64,000 nucleotides of DNA from Pseudomonas sp. DC1.2 (GCF_034351645.1 NZ_CP133782.1:5238001-5302000), one strand, 5' to 3'; counted from the first letter of the stretch, positions 29,807 through 39,371 are shown. Numbers and translations: made by a program. Notes: a model not told the origin generated them from the letters alone.

Positions 29807-30007
29807 CTAGCCGCCGCCGATGGCGTGTACCACTTCGACCGAGTCCCCGTCACTCAACGTTGTGTCGGCATGCTGGCTGCGAGGGACGATATCCAGATTG
29901 AGTTCGACCGCCACCCGGCGTCCGGTGAGTTCCAGACGGGTCAGCAGGGCCGCAACGGTTTCGCCGTCGGGCAGTTCAAGGGATTCGCCGTTCAACTGAA
30001 TGCGCAT
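29807..30007 (-). CDS. thiS: ThiS sulfur carrier protein
   Basis: A 66-residue beta-grasp, ubiquitin-like sulfur carrier for thiazole synthesis. It ends in IGGG, so the last two residues are the Gly-Gly needed for adenylation and thiocarboxylation. The start is the ATG at 30007 ([12 protein letters not shown]). It is the first gene of thiS-thiG-trmB on the minus strand. Confidence 0.95.
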   Translation of the reverse strand: MRIQLNGESLELPDGETVAALLTRLELTGRRVAVELNLDIVPRSQHADTTLSDGDSVEVVHAIGGG

Positions 30008-30097
30008 ACCGAATGCCGCCATCGTTTTTAGGGGCAGGCATTCTAGCTCGATCAGTCTTGGCGACCCAAGCCATTCATCATGAAATGGACTGCACGG

Positions 30098-30469
30098 TCA
30101 GCTCAACCGCCAGGCGGCAAGGCCCAGGCAGAACCAGCCCACCAGAAACGCCAGACCGCCAAAAGGCGTGATGATGCCAAGCTTGCTGACGCCGGTCAGG
30201 GTCAACAGGTACAGACTGCCGGAGAACAGCATGATACCGACGACAAACGAGGCGCCGGCCCAGGTGATCAGGCGGCCCGGAACCTGTGTGGCCAACAGCG
30301 CGACGCCCAGCAACGCCAAGGTGTGTACCAGTTGATAAGTGACGCCGGTATGAAAGATCGCCAGGTACTCGGGCGTCAGGCGGTTTTTCAGGCCGTGGGC
30401 GGCAAATGCGCCAAGGGCAACGCCAGTGAAGCCGAAGAAAGCGGCCAGCATCAGAAAGCCACGCAGCAT
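30098..30469 (-). CDS. DUF423 (YgdD-type) membrane protein
   Basis: A 123-residue protein with four hydrophobic helices and the family signature GVALGAFAAHGLK followed by FHTGVTYQLVHTLALLGVALL. No function is established. It is divergent from mtgA; the two are 74 bp apart. Confidence 0.9.
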   Translation of the reverse strand: MLRGFLMLAAFFGFTGVALGAFAAHGLKNRLTPEYLAIFHTGVTYQLVHTLALLGVALLATQVPGRLITWAGASFVVGIMLFSGSLYLLTLTGVSKLGIITPFGGLAFLVGWFCLGLAAWRLS

Positions 30470-30543
30470 GGAGAACTCCAGTCAGACTCGATCAACAGGG
30501 TCTGTATAATGGCCCGCTCAACGGGTTCGGCCAAGCCATCTCT

Positions 30544-31266
30544 ATGCTGCGTTTAATTTTCCGTCGCTTCACAAAAGCCCTGTTCTGGTTCGCGGTCGGC
30601 AGCGTTGTGCTGGTGCTGATCTTTCGCGTCGTGCCGCCACCGGGGACGGCGCTGATGGTCGAGCGCAAGGTTGAGTCGTGGGTCGATGGCGAGCCCATCG
30701 ACCTGCAACGCACCTGGACGCCCTGGAATGAAATTTCCGACGACCTGAAAGTCGCAGTGATTGCAGGCGAGGATCAGAAATTCCCGGAGCACTGGGGCTT
30801 TGACTTCGGCGCCATCCAGGCCGCCCTCGCCCACAACGAACTTGGCGGCACGGTCCGCGGCGCAAGCACGCTGAGCCAGCAAGTCTCGAAAAACCTGTTC
30901 CTGTGGTCTGGCCGTAGCTGGTTACGCAAAGGGCTGGAGGCCTGGTTTACCGGACTGATCGAAGTGTTTTGGCCCAAGCAGCGGATTCTTGAGGTGTACC
31001 TGAACAGCGTGGAGTGGGACGACGGCGTATTTGGCGCCGAAGCAGCGGCCCGTCATCACTTTGGCGTGAGTGCTCGGTCGTTGTCGCGCCAGCAGGCCAG
31101 TTATCTGGCGGCGGTGCTGCCCAATCCGCGCGTGTGGAGTGCGAGCCATCCGACATCCTATGTATCAAGGCGCGCAGGGTGGATTCGGCAGCAGATGAAT
31201 CAGTTGGGCGGCGACAGCTATCTGCTGGGGCTCAATGATTCACGGCGAGCGCCTTGGGCTCCGTAG
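30544..31266 (+). CDS. mtgA: Monofunctional peptidoglycan glycosyltransferase MtgA
   Basis: A 240-residue GT51 enzyme polymerising lipid II glycans at the inner membrane. It has one N-terminal membrane helix (about 12-30), catalytic Glu in AGEDQKFPEHWGFD, and GASTLSQQVSKNLFLW, RKGLEAWFTGLIE and KQRILEVYLNSVEW motifs. No transpeptidase domain is present. It is a single gene; a REP-like site and a strong terminator follow. Confidence 0.96.
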   Translation: MLRLIFRRFTKALFWFAVGSVVLVLIFRVVPPPGTALMVERKVESWVDGEPIDLQRTWTPWNEISDDLKVAVIAGEDQKFPEHWGFDFGAIQAALAHNELGGTVRGASTLSQQVSKNLFLWSGRSWLRKGLEAWFTGLIEVFWPKQRILEVYLNSVEWDDGVFGAEAAARHHFGVSARSLSRQQASYLAAVLPNPRVWSASHPTSYVSRRAGWIRQQMNQLGGDSYLLGLNDSRRAPWAP

Positions 31267-31300
31267 CCCAATACAGTGTCATGTACGCCTGAGAACGCCT

Positions 31301-31325
31301 GTGAGAGCCCGCTTGCTCCCACAAT
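31301..31325. repeat. REP-type half site
   Basis: TGTGAGAGCCCGCTTGCTCCCACA lies in the 3' region of mtgA. It is a variant REP in which the two ends form a short GTG..GAGC / GCTCCCAC stem. Confidence 0.55.
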
Positions 31326-31358
31326 GGAAAACGGCAAAGCAGAAAAATCGACACCCAC

Positions 31359-31398
31359 AAAAACGCCCCGACCATTTTGAACTGATCGGGGCGTTTTT
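31359..31398. terminator. Bidirectional intrinsic terminator between mtgA and rpoH
   Basis: AAAAACGCCCCGA (31359-31371) and TCGGGGCGTTTTT (31386-31398) form a perfect 13-bp stem with a 14-nt loop. Each strand reads a G+C stem followed by T residues, so it can stop transcription from both convergent genes. Confidence 0.92.
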
Positions 31399-31416
31399 TA
31401 TTGTCGGTTGCGCGGC

Positions 31417-32271
31417 TTAGGCGGCGATCGACAACTTGAGCTTGTTCATCGCGCTCTTCTCGAGCTGACGAATACGCTCAGCCGACACGTTGTACTTCTG
31501 CGCCAGGTCGTGCAGCGTCGCTTTTTCTTCTGCCAGCCAACGCTGGTAGAGGATGTCACGACTGCGGTCGTCCAGCACTTCCAGCGCTTCGTGCAGATTG
31601 TGGTTGGAGTTGTCACTCCAGTCCGCGTCTTCCAGTTGACGCGCCGGGTCATACCGGTGGTCTTCCAGATAGTTAGACGGCGATTGGAAGGCGCTGTCGT
31701 CGTCCGCTTCGGCGGCCGGGTCGAAGGCCATGTCATGGCCAGTCAGGCGGCTTTCCATCTCTCGCACTTCCCGTGGCTCTACGCCAAGGCTCTCCGCCAC
31801 ACGGTGAACTTCCTCGTTGTTCAGCCACGCCAGACGTTTCTTCTGGCTACGGAGGTTGAAGAACAACTTGCGCTGAGCCTTGGTGGTCGCGACTTTCACA
31901 ATGCGCCAGTTGCGCAGGATGAATTCGTGAATTTCCGCCTTGATCCAATGCACCGCAAACGACACCAAGCGCACACCCATTTCGGGGTTGAAGCGCTTGA
32001 CCGCCTTCATCAGGCCAACGTTGCCTTCCTGGATCAGGTCAGCCTGGGCCAGGCCGTAGCCGGAATAGCTACGGGCAATGTGTACAACAAAACGCAGGTG
32101 GGCGAGCACCATCTGCCGAGCCGCCCCCAAATCCTGCTCATAATAGAGACTCTCGGCCAGTTCACGCTCCTGCTCCGGCGTCAGCAATGGGATGCTGTTC
32201 ACCGTGTGCACATAGGCTTCCAGGTTTGCGCCTGGGACCAGAGCATAAGCAGGTTGCAAAGAAGTGGTCAT
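31417..32271 (-). CDS. rpoH: RNA polymerase sigma factor RpoH (sigma-32)
   Basis: A 284-residue heat-shock sigma factor. It has region 2 ([43 protein letters not shown] begins near residue 55), the RpoH-box-type [15 protein letters not shown], and region 4 with [20 protein letters not shown]. The start ATG at 32271 ([12 protein letters not shown]) has GGAGG upstream and gives the usual RpoH length. A sigma-22/AlgU-type promoter lies about 50-75 bp upstream. It follows ftsX on the same strand but has its own promoter. Confidence 0.97.
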   Translation of the reverse strand: MTTSLQPAYALVPGANLEAYVHTVNSIPLLTPEQERELAESLYYEQDLGAARQMVLAHLRFVVHIARSYSGYGLAQADLIQEGNVGLMKAVKRFNPEMGVRLVSFAVHWIKAEIHEFILRNWRIVKVATTKAQRKLFFNLRSQKKRLAWLNNEEVHRVAESLGVEPREVREMESRLTGHDMAFDPAAEADDDSAFQSPSNYLEDHRYDPARQLEDADWSDNSNHNLHEALEVLDDRSRDILYQRWLAEEKATLHDLAQKYNVSAERIRQLEKSAMNKLKLSIAA

Positions 32272-32320
32272 ACGAAAAAACCTCCGACTTACATAACTCG
32301 TGCAGTTCAGCACTGCGAAA

Positions 32321-32347
32321 ATTGACCGGGAACCGTAGGACAAGTTC
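32321..32347 (-). promoter_or_regulatory. Predicted AlgU (sigma-E type) promoter of rpoH
   Basis: Read on the minus strand, GAACTT (32347-32342) is followed by a 16-base spacer and TCAAT (32325-32321). This fits the GAACTT-N16/17-TCnnA consensus of AlgU/sigma-E promoters. The -10 element lies about 50 bases before the rpoH ATG. Envelope-stress control of rpoH by the sigma-E orthologue is known in Pseudomonas and E. coli. Confidence 0.72.
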
Positions 32348-32384
32348 CCCTGAACGCTGAAAGGTAAATACGCACAAAAATATA

Positions 32385-33407
32385 CTACTTCGGCGCCAAC
32401 TCCCTGAGATGACGAGCGACTGCAATCCATGCACCGATATAACCCAACAGCACCGCGCCAAGCAAGAGCGACAGACCATCGGCAACTGGCACTCCGGCCA
32501 GCGCAAAATTACTGCCGTACAAGCCGGCCAGCCCAACCACGGCGTCGTTCAGCCAGTCCAGGCCAAACGCCAGCAAGCCCCAGGATAAAACCCCAGCACC
32601 CAAGCCGTACAACGCCCCCATGTAAAGAAAGGGCCTGCGCACATAGCTGTCCGTGCCGCCGACGAGTTTAATCACTTCTATCTCTGTGCGACGGTTTTCA
32701 ATATGAAGACGAATGGTATTGCCTATCACCAAAAGTAATGCAGACACCAGGAGCACGGTCAGACCAAAGACAAATCGGTCGCCCAGCTTGAGGATGGCAG
32801 CCAGACGCTCGACCCAGACTAGATCAAGTTGCGCCTGTTGTACCTTTGGCAGCTCGGAAAGTTTTTGTCTCAATGCTTCAAGCGTCGGTTTATCGACTTC
32901 ATTCGGTGTAACCAGCACCACCCCCGGAAGCGGATTTTCCGGCAATTCCTTCAGCGCGTCGCCCAGACCCGACTGCTGCTGGAACTCTTCCAGCGCCTGA
33001 TCACGGCCGACGTATTCGGCATCTGCCACGCCGGGCATGCCTTTAATCTGCTCGCGTAACGATTCGCCCTGCTCGGGGCTGGCGTCAAGCTTCAGGTAGA
33101 GGGAGATCTGCGCCGCACGCTGCCAGGAGCCGCCGAGACGTTCGACGTTATTGAGCAAAAGTGACAGGCCCATCGGCAAACTCAGGGCAACCGCCATCAC
33201 CATGCAGGTAAAAAAGCTGCCGATTGGCTGCTTGCCGAGGCGACGCACGCTGTCCATAAGACTGGCACGGTGGCTCTCTACCCAAGCGCGGAACAACGTG
33301 GCGAAGTCCGGACCGTCGTCATCGTCGCGTTTTTTCTTCTGCGGCTGCGGGTCAGCGGCCTTCGGCGCCACTCGCTCGGAAACCTTGGGGCTGCGTGTCG
33401 CACTCAT
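32385..33407 (-). CDS. ftsX: FtsX, cell-division ABC transporter-like permease
   Basis: A 340-residue membrane protein: cytoplasmic basic/acidic N-tail ([10 protein letters not shown]), a first membrane helix near residue 65-85, a periplasmic loop (about 95-200) and three more helices in the C-terminal half. With FtsE it activates peptidoglycan hydrolases (EnvC/amidases) at the septum. Its ATG overlaps the ftsE stop by four bases. Confidence 0.96.
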   Translation of the reverse strand: MSATRSPKVSERVAPKAADPQPQKKKRDDDDGPDFATLFRAWVESHRASLMDSVRRLGKQPIGSFFTCMVMAVALSLPMGLSLLLNNVERLGGSWQRAAQISLYLKLDASPEQGESLREQIKGMPGVADAEYVGRDQALEEFQQQSGLGDALKELPENPLPGVVLVTPNEVDKPTLEALRQKLSELPKVQQAQLDLVWVERLAAILKLGDRFVFGLTVLLVSALLLVIGNTIRLHIENRRTEIEVIKLVGGTDSYVRRPFLYMGALYGLGAGVLSWGLLAFGLDWLNDAVVGLAGLYGSNFALAGVPVADGLSLLLGAVLLGYIGAWIAVARHLRELAPK

Positions 33408-34075
33408 ACGCCAGCCTCCCCGTCGCCAATCAATCGGCCGCGTTGCAGGGTCAGCATGCGGTGGCGCATGCGGGCGATCAGTGCCAGGTCGTGACTGGCG
33501 ATCAACACGCTGGTGCCCAAGCGGTTGATGTCCTCGAACACGCCCATGATCTCAGCCGCCAGACGTGGATCGAGGTTACCGGTCGGCTCATCCGCCAACA
33601 ACAAGGCGGGGCGGTGAACGATGGCGCGGGCAATGCCGACACGCTGCTGCTGACCGGTGGACAGGTCGCCAGGGTACAGGTCGGTTTTGTCCGACAGCGC
33701 CACGCGCTCCAGGGCCGAGTCCACACGCTTGGCGATCTCGGCTTTGGACAAGCCGAGGATCTGTAACGGCAACGCGACGTTATTGAACACCGTGCGATCA
33801 AATAGCAGTTGGTGGTTCTGGAACACCACGCCTATCTGCCGCCGCAGGTAGGGAATCTGTGCGTTGCTGATGGTGCCCAGGTCTTGCCCGGCCAGCAGCA
33901 ATTTGCCGGTGGTGGGGCGCTCCATGGCCAGCAACAATCGCAACAAGGTACTTTTACCAGCGCCGGAATGGCCGGTAACAAACAAAAACTCGCCACGACG
34001 GACTCGAAAGCTCAGCTCATGCAAGCCGACGTGACCGTTCGGGTAGCGTTTACCGACCTGTTCGAAACGAATCAT
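33404..34075 (-). CDS. ftsE: FtsE, cell-division ATP-binding protein
   Basis: A 223-residue ABC ATPase with Walker A GHSGAGKST, the Q loop VFQNHQLL, signature LSTGQQQRVGIARA, Walker B ALLLADEPTGNLD and switch His in LIASHD. It pairs with FtsX. The start overlaps the ftsY stop (ATGA), giving the conserved ftsY-ftsE-ftsX arrangement. Confidence 0.97.
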   Translation of the reverse strand: MIRFEQVGKRYPNGHVGLHELSFRVRRGEFLFVTGHSGAGKSTLLRLLLAMERPTTGKLLLAGQDLGTISNAQIPYLRRQIGVVFQNHQLLFDRTVFNNVALPLQILGLSKAEIAKRVDSALERVALSDKTDLYPGDLSTGQQQRVGIARAIVHRPALLLADEPTGNLDPRLAAEIMGVFEDINRLGTSVLIASHDLALIARMRHRMLTLQRGRLIGDGEAGV

Positions 34076-35577
34076 GAACGCTCCCGCTCGGCAAAGAGTG
34101 CCTGGACAAAGGGTTCTGCTTCAAAAGTGCGCAAATCATCAATGCCTTCGCCGACACCGATGTAGCGAATCGGCAAACCAAATTGCTTGGCCAAGGCGAA
34201 AATCACGCCGCCCTTGGCGGTGCCGTCGAGCTTGGTCAGCGCCAGACCCGTCAATTGCACGGTCTGATTGAATTGCTTGGCCTGGCTGATAGCGTTCTGG
34301 CCAGTGCCGGCGTCGAGCACCAACAACACTTCATGTGGCGCATCGGCGTCGAGCTTGCCGATTACCCGGCGAACCTTTTTCAACTCTTCCATCAGGTTGT
34401 CTTTGGTGTGCAGGCGCCCCGCAGTGTCGGCGATCAGCACGTCAATGCCACGAGCCTTGGCGGCTTGCACCGCGTCGAAGATCACCGAAGCCGAATCGGC
34501 ACCGGTGTGCTGGGCGATCACCGGGATCTTGTTGCGCTCACCCCAGACCTGCAATTGCTCCACCGCAGCGGCACGGAAGGTGTCGCCGGCAGCCAACATG
34601 ACCTTCTTGCCTTCCAGTTGCAGCTTCTTCGCCAGTTTGCCGATAGTGGTGGTTTTGCCAGCGCCATTAACGCCCACCACCAGAATCACGAACGGCTTGT
34701 TCTGCGAAGTAATGTTCAGCGGCTGTTCGACGGGTTTGAGCATCGCCGCCAGTTCTGCTTGCAGGGATTTGTACAACGCATCGGCGTCGGCCAGTTCCTT
34801 GCGAGCAACCTTCTGCGTCAGGCGCTGAATGATCACCGACGTCGCCTCGACGCCGACGTCGGCAGTCAACAGGCGGGTTTCGATGTCTTCGAGCAATTCG
34901 TCATCAATGTTTTTCTTGCCCAGAAACAGGCTGGCCATGCCTTCGCCGATGCTGGCACTGGTCTTGGACAGGCCTTGCTTGAGGCGAGCGAAGAAACCGG
35001 CTTTGGTTTCTTCAGTGCGCGGCGGCTCGGCTGGGGGCTCGACGATGGCGACCGGCGCAGCAGCGACCGACGCAATAACCGGTACAGGCGCAGGCACTGG
35101 CGCTTGAACAATCGGGGCAACGAATATGGGCGCGACAGGCTCAGGAACAACCGGCTCAGGTTCGGCCACGATCACTGGCGCCACAACCGGCTCAACCACT
35201 GGCACGTGAACCGGCTCAGGATTAAACCCGATCGGCGCAGGAATCGGCGGAGTGACGTGAGGCGCCTGCTCATCTTCGACCAATGCCACAGGCTCTTCTG
35301 CCACCGGCAACGTCAGCCATGGTTCGGCGGCCGGCATTACCGACGGTTCGGCTTCAGGCTCCACCACCGGTTGCAGCACCGGTTGCAGCACCGGTTCAGC
35401 CATGGGCAAGACAATCGGCGCAGGCGCTTCTTCTGTTAACGGCGCGGGGATTGGTTCAGGCGTTGGCTGTGGCTGTTCGACGACGGGTTCCTGCGGCTTT
35501 TTGCGCAGCCATCCGAACAGGCTTTTCTTCTCACCAGCCGCAGCTGGGGTCTTCTTGTCGTCGTTGGAACCAAACAT
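34072..35577 (-). CDS. ftsY: FtsY, signal recognition particle receptor
   Basis: A 501-residue SRP receptor. The A domain (about 1-190) is rich in Pro, Val, Glu and Ala and carries VLQP tandem repeats. The NG domain follows: N-terminal four-helix region (FFARLKQGLSKTSASIGEGMASLF), G1 VGVNGAGKTTTIGKLAKK, G3 DTAGRLHTKDNLMEEL, G4 TKLDGTAKGG and C-terminal GVGEGIDDLRTFEAEPFVQALF. It docks ribosome-SRP complexes at the inner membrane. Promoters should be in the gap 35578-35921. Confidence 0.97.
   Translation of the reverse strand: MFGSNDDKKTPAAAGEKKSLFGWLRKKPQEPVVEQPQPTPEPIPAPLTEEAPAPIVLPMAEPVLQPVLQPVVEPEAEPSVMPAAEPWLTLPVAEEPVALVEDEQAPHVTPPIPAPIGFNPEPVHVPVVEPVVAPVIVAEPEPVVPEPVAPIFVAPIVQAPVPAPVPVIASVAAAPVAIVEPPAEPPRTEETKAGFFARLKQGLSKTSASIGEGMASLFLGKKNIDDELLEDIETRLLTADVGVEATSVIIQRLTQKVARKELADADALYKSLQAELAAMLKPVEQPLNITSQNKPFVILVVGVNGAGKTTTIGKLAKKLQLEGKKVMLAAGDTFRAAAVEQLQVWGERNKIPVIAQHTGADSASVIFDAVQAAKARGIDVLIADTAGRLHTKDNLMEELKKVRRVIGKLDADAPHEVLLVLDAGTGQNAISQAKQFNQTVQLTGLALTKLDGTAKGGVIFALAKQFGLPIRYIGVGEGIDDLRTFEAEPFVQALFAERERS
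35365..35396 (-). repeat. 12-bp tandem repeat in ftsY linker
   Basis: CACCGGTTGCAG is repeated twice exactly, followed by a third partial copy. On the coding strand it encodes VLQP-VLQP in the acidic/proline linker of FtsY. Repeat number could vary between strains. Confidence 0.8.
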
Positions 35578-35921
35578 GGAGGACGGCTATCTCACAGTAG
35601 CGACGCGCCAAAGGGCGCCCCGGCAAATAAATATTCGATGCAGAACAGACTGCAATTGACCCAGCTTGTTCACGCGCAACATTTTCTTGAGGCGCCAACG
35701 GCAGCTCAAAGGTCGACTAATACTAAGCACTGGACCGGCATCTTCGGCGAAAACGCAGAGTTTCGCTGATAAACGCAAAGCTTCTGCCGGCAACCCATAC
35801 AGCCTTATGGCCATTCAAAGGCCTGATAGGCGTGGCCGCCAGTAAAACGGATCAGTATCCTAGCACCCTCTCGCCCGCTGACGCTAAGACCAAGCGGGCA
35901 GCTCAACAGGTTTAAAAACGT
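35578..35921. other. 344-bp divergent intergenic region ftsY / M16 peptidase
   Basis: This gap must contain the divergent promoters of ftsY and of the M16 peptidase gene. I see no convincing consensus promoter, palindrome or conserved small gene in it. A 75-codon open frame on the minus strand (35587-35814) has no recognisable ribosome binding site or conserved sequence and was not called. Confidence 0.5.
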
Positions 35922-37277
35922 ATGAATGCTCTAGCCCGCCGCGCTGCAGGCCTGCTGCTCAGCACAGTATGTCTGCCTCTTTCAGCCTTGGCTGCCGATC
36001 CACAACCCACCCATGAATTCACCCTCGACAACGGCTTGAAGGTCGTCGTGCGCGAAGACCATCGGGCGCCGGTGGTGGTGTCCCAGGTCTGGTACAAGGT
36101 CGGCTCCAGCTACGAAACTCCGGGGCAAACCGGCTTGTCCCACGCCCTGGAACACATGATGTTCAAAGGCAGCGAGAAAGCCGGTCCCGGCGAAGCTTCG
36201 TTGATCCTGCGCGATCTAGGCGCCGAAGAAAACGCGTTCACCAGCGACGACTACACCGCGTACTACCAAGTCCTGGCGCGCGATCGACTGGGCGTGGCCT
36301 TTGAACTCGAAGCCGACCGCATGGCCAATCTGCGCCTGCCGGCCGACGAATTCACTCGTGAGATCGAAGTCATCAAAGAGGAGCGTCGTCTGCGCACCGA
36401 TGACAAGCCGATGTCCAAGGCCTACGAACGCTTCAAGGCCATGGCCTACCCGGCCAGCGGCTACCACACGCCCACCATCGGCTGGATGGCTGACCTTGAG
36501 CGCATGAAAATCGAAGAACTGCGCCACTGGTACACGTCCTGGTATGTGCCAAACAACGCCACGCTGGTGGTGGTCGGCGACGTCACCCCGGACGAAGTCA
36601 AAGCCCTGGCTCAGCGCTACTTCGGCCCCATTGCCAAGCGCGACGTACCGCCCGCTAAAATCCCGCTGGAACTGGCCGAACCCGGCGAGCGGCAGATCAC
36701 CCTGCATGTGCAGACACAGCTGCCGAGCCTGATGCTGGGCTTCAACGTGCCGAGCATCGCTACCGCTGAAGACAAACGCTCGGTGAACGCCTTGCGCTTG
36801 ATCTCGGCCCTGCTCGACGGCGGCTACAGCGGTCGCATCCCGACGCAACTGGAACGTGGCGAAGAGCTGGTGTCAGGCGGTTCGTCGAGTTACGACGCCT
36901 ACAGTCGCGGCGACAGTCTTTTCACCTTGTCGGCCACCCCGAATACCCAGAAACACAAAACCATCGCTCAGGCCGAGGCTGGTTTGTGGAAGCTGCTCGA
37001 TCAGTTGAAAACCAGCGCACCCTCTACCGCCGAGCTGGAACGCGTGCGAGCGCAGGTGATCGCCGGTCTGGTCTACGAGCGAGACTCGATCACCAGTCAG
37101 GCCAGCGCCATTGGTCAACTGGAAAGCGTCGGTCTGTCCTGGAAGCTGATGGACACCGAACTTGCCGATCTTGAAAGCGTGACCCCGCAAGACATCCAGA
37201 AAGCCGCCAAGCTGTATTTCACCCGCGAACGTCTCAGCGTCGCCCATGTACTGCCACTGGAGACGACTCATGAGTGA
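35922..37277 (+). CDS. M16 family zinc peptidase (active subunit)
   Basis: A 451-residue exported peptidase of the insulinase/PqqL group. It has a signal peptide of about 24 residues (..LLLSTVCLPLSALAA), the inverted zinc motif HALEH (H-x-x-E-H) in GLSHALEHMMFKGS, and a downstream Glu region (EIEVIKEERRLRTDD) for the third ligand. It overlaps the next M16 gene by eight bases. Such paired periplasmic M16 proteins work as heterodimers in which only one chain carries the metal site; this is family knowledge. Confidence 0.92.
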   Translation: MNALARRAAGLLLSTVCLPLSALAADPQPTHEFTLDNGLKVVVREDHRAPVVVSQVWYKVGSSYETPGQTGLSHALEHMMFKGSEKAGPGEASLILRDLGAEENAFTSDDYTAYYQVLARDRLGVAFELEADRMANLRLPADEFTREIEVIKEERRLRTDDKPMSKAYERFKAMAYPASGYHTPTIGWMADLERMKIEELRHWYTSWYVPNNATLVVVGDVTPDEVKALAQRYFGPIAKRDVPPAKIPLELAEPGERQITLHVQTQLPSLMLGFNVPSIATAEDKRSVNALRLISALLDGGYSGRIPTQLERGEELVSGGSSSYDAYSRGDSLFTLSATPNTQKHKTIAQAEAGLWKLLDQLKTSAPSTAELERVRAQVIAGLVYERDSITSQASAIGQLESVGLSWKLMDTELADLESVTPQDIQKAAKLYFTRERLSVAHVLPLETTHE

Positions 37278-38760
37278 GCGTAAAAACACACGTCTGGTAC
37301 TGATCGGCTTGATCGTTATCGCACTGATCGGGTCCGCCGCCGTTTACCTGCTGCGCCCGGCTGACTCCAAGGCCAGCGAAGCCCTGGACAAGGCAACGTC
37401 CAGCCAGAAACTGCAATCGCTGGCAGAACTCGACGGCAAGCCGCCGAGCCACCGGACCCTGAACGTGCAAACCTGGAGCACCGCCGAAGGCGCCAAGGTG
37501 ATGTTTGTTGAAGCCCGTGAACTGCCGATGTTCGACATGCGCCTGATCTTCGCTGCGGGCAGCAGCCAGGACGGCCCTGCTCCCGGCCTGGCGCTGCTGA
37601 CCAATGCGATGCTCAACGAAGGCGTGGCCGGTAAAGATGTCGGTGCCATCGCTCAAGGCTTCGAAGGCCTCGGTGCCGATTTCGGCAACGGTGCCTACAA
37701 AGACATGGCCGTCGCGTCCCTGCGCAGTCTGAGCGCGGCGGACAAACGCGAACCGGCGCTGAAGCTGTTTTCTGAAGTCGTCGGCCACCCGACCTTCCCT
37801 GCCGATTCGTTCGCACGGATCAAGAACCAGCTACTCGCCGGCTTCGAATACCAGAAACAGAACCCAGGCAAACTGGCCGGCCTTGAGCTGATGAACCGTT
37901 TGTATGGGGATCATCCTTACGCCCACTCCAGCGACGGCACAGCGAAAACCGTTCCGGCAATCACCCTGGCACAGCTTCGCGCCTTCCACGAAAAAGCTTA
38001 CGCCGCCGGCAACGTGGTGATTGCTTTGGTGGGCGACCTGTCGCGTAGCGAAGCCGAGGCGATTGCGGCGCAGGTCTCCAGCGCACTGCCAAAAGGCCCG
38101 GCCCTGGCGAAAATCCCGCAACCGGTAGAACCGAAAGCCAGCATTGGCCACATCGAGTTCCCGTCCAAGCAGACCAACCTGATGCTGGCGCAAGTGGGCA
38201 TCGACCGTGACGATCCAGACTACGCCGCACTGTCCATGGGCAACCAGATCCTCGGCGGCGGTGGTTTCGGCACGCGCTTGATGAGCGAAGTCCGCGAAAA
38301 ACGCGGCCTGACCTACGGCGTCTATTCGGGCTTCACGCCGATGCAGGCCCGCGGCCCGTTCATGATCAACCTGCAAACCCGCGCCGAAATGAGCGAGGGC
38401 ACCCTCAAACTGGTGCAGGACGTACTCGCCGACTACCTTAAAACCGGCCCGACCCAAAAAGAGCTCGACGACGCCAAACGCGAACTGGCGGGCAGCTTTC
38501 CACTCTCAAACGCCAGCAACGCGGACATCGTCGGCCAACTCGGTGCCATGGGTTTCTACAACCTGCCGCTGAGTTATCTGGAAGACTTCATGCAACAGTC
38601 CCAGAACCTGACCGTCGAGCAAGTCAAAACCGCACTGAACAAACACCTGAGCACGGAAAAAATGGTCATCGTTACCGCTGGCCCGACCGTGCCGCAAAAG
38701 CCGTTACCGGCCCCTACTGATAAACCTTCCGAGCAGCCGCTCGGGGTTCCGGAGCATTAA
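37270..38760 (+). CDS. M16 family peptidase-like protein (inactive partner)
   Basis: A 496-residue M16-fold protein with an N-terminal membrane/signal helix (LVLIGLIVIALIGSAAVYLL) and the R/Y pair of the C-terminal half (EVREKRGLTYGVYSGF). Where its partner has HALEH it reads LLTNAMLNEG, so the zinc motif is missing and this chain is probably non-catalytic. The ATG at 37270 lies inside the end of the first M16 gene; the TAA overlaps the rsmD ATG. Confidence 0.92.
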   Translation: MSERKNTRLVLIGLIVIALIGSAAVYLLRPADSKASEALDKATSSQKLQSLAELDGKPPSHRTLNVQTWSTAEGAKVMFVEARELPMFDMRLIFAAGSSQDGPAPGLALLTNAMLNEGVAGKDVGAIAQGFEGLGADFGNGAYKDMAVASLRSLSAADKREPALKLFSEVVGHPTFPADSFARIKNQLLAGFEYQKQNPGKLAGLELMNRLYGDHPYAHSSDGTAKTVPAITLAQLRAFHEKAYAAGNVVIALVGDLSRSEAEAIAAQVSSALPKGPALAKIPQPVEPKASIGHIEFPSKQTNLMLAQVGIDRDDPDYAALSMGNQILGGGGFGTRLMSEVREKRGLTYGVYSGFTPMQARGPFMINLQTRAEMSEGTLKLVQDVLADYLKTGPTQKELDDAKRELAGSFPLSNASNADIVGQLGAMGFYNLPLSYLEDFMQQSQNLTVEQVKTALNKHLSTEKMVIVTAGPTVPQKPLPAPTDKPSEQPLGVPEH

Positions 38761-39371
38761 TGGCCACTCGCCCTAAAAAACCTGTTCACAACGTCCATAA
38801 CGGCGTGAACCAACTGCGCATCATCGGCGGTGAATGGGGCAGCCGAAAGCTGAGTTTCCCCGATGCACCCGGTCTGCGCCCAACACCGGACCGGGTGCGT
38901 GAAACCCTGTTCAACTGGTTGGCACCGTATGTTGCCGGCGCCAAAGTGCTTGACCCTTTTGCCGGCAGCGGCGCGCTGTTCCTCGAAGCCTTGTCGCGCG
39001 GCGCGGCAATGGGCCAGGCGCTGGACGCCAGCAACATCGCTGTCGCCAGTATCAAGGAGCACCTGGGCACGCTGCGCTGCACCACCGGTCAGGTACAGAC
39101 CGCCGACGCGCTGCGCTACCTTGAAACCCAGACAGCCATTGCATTCGATGTGGTGTTTCTCGACCCACCGTTCAACCAGAACCTGCTGCCGACCGTCTGC
39201 ACGCTGCTCGAAGAGCGCCAATGGTTAGCCGCAGAGGCCTGGATCTACACCGAAAGCGAAGACAAGCCGTCGATCCTTGGCTTGCCAGGCAACTGGCGCC
39301 TGCACCGGGAGCAGAAATCCGGGCGGGTTTACTACGCGTTGTGGCAACGTATGGCAGAGATCGCGGGTTAA
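38760..39371 (+). CDS. rsmD: RsmD, 16S rRNA (guanine-966-N2)-methyltransferase
   Basis: A 203-residue SAM methyltransferase. It carries RIIGGEWGSRKLSFPDAPGLRPTPDRVRETLFNWL in the N-terminal part, motif I VLDPFAGSGALFLEALSRGA and the catalytic DPPF (VVFLDPPFNQNLL). It is coupled to the upstream M16 gene by a TAATG overlap. It methylates G966 of 16S rRNA. Confidence 0.95.
   Translation: MATRPKKPVHNVHNGVNQLRIIGGEWGSRKLSFPDAPGLRPTPDRVRETLFNWLAPYVAGAKVLDPFAGSGALFLEALSRGAAMGQALDASNIAVASIKEHLGTLRCTTGQVQTADALRYLETQTAIAFDVVFLDPPFNQNLLPTVCTLLEERQWLAAEAWIYTESEDKPSILGLPGNWRLHREQKSGRVYYALWQRMAEIAG

Noticed and set aside
34183..35439. 418-codon open frame on the plus strand opposite ftsY
   Set aside because: Low-complexity Arg/His/Asn-rich translation, mirror of the FtsY linker and G domain. 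The ftsY reading has all GTPase motifs.
35587..35814. 75-codon open frame in the ftsY / M16 gap
   Set aside because: No ribosome binding site, no conserved motif and unusual residue make-up; probably not translated.
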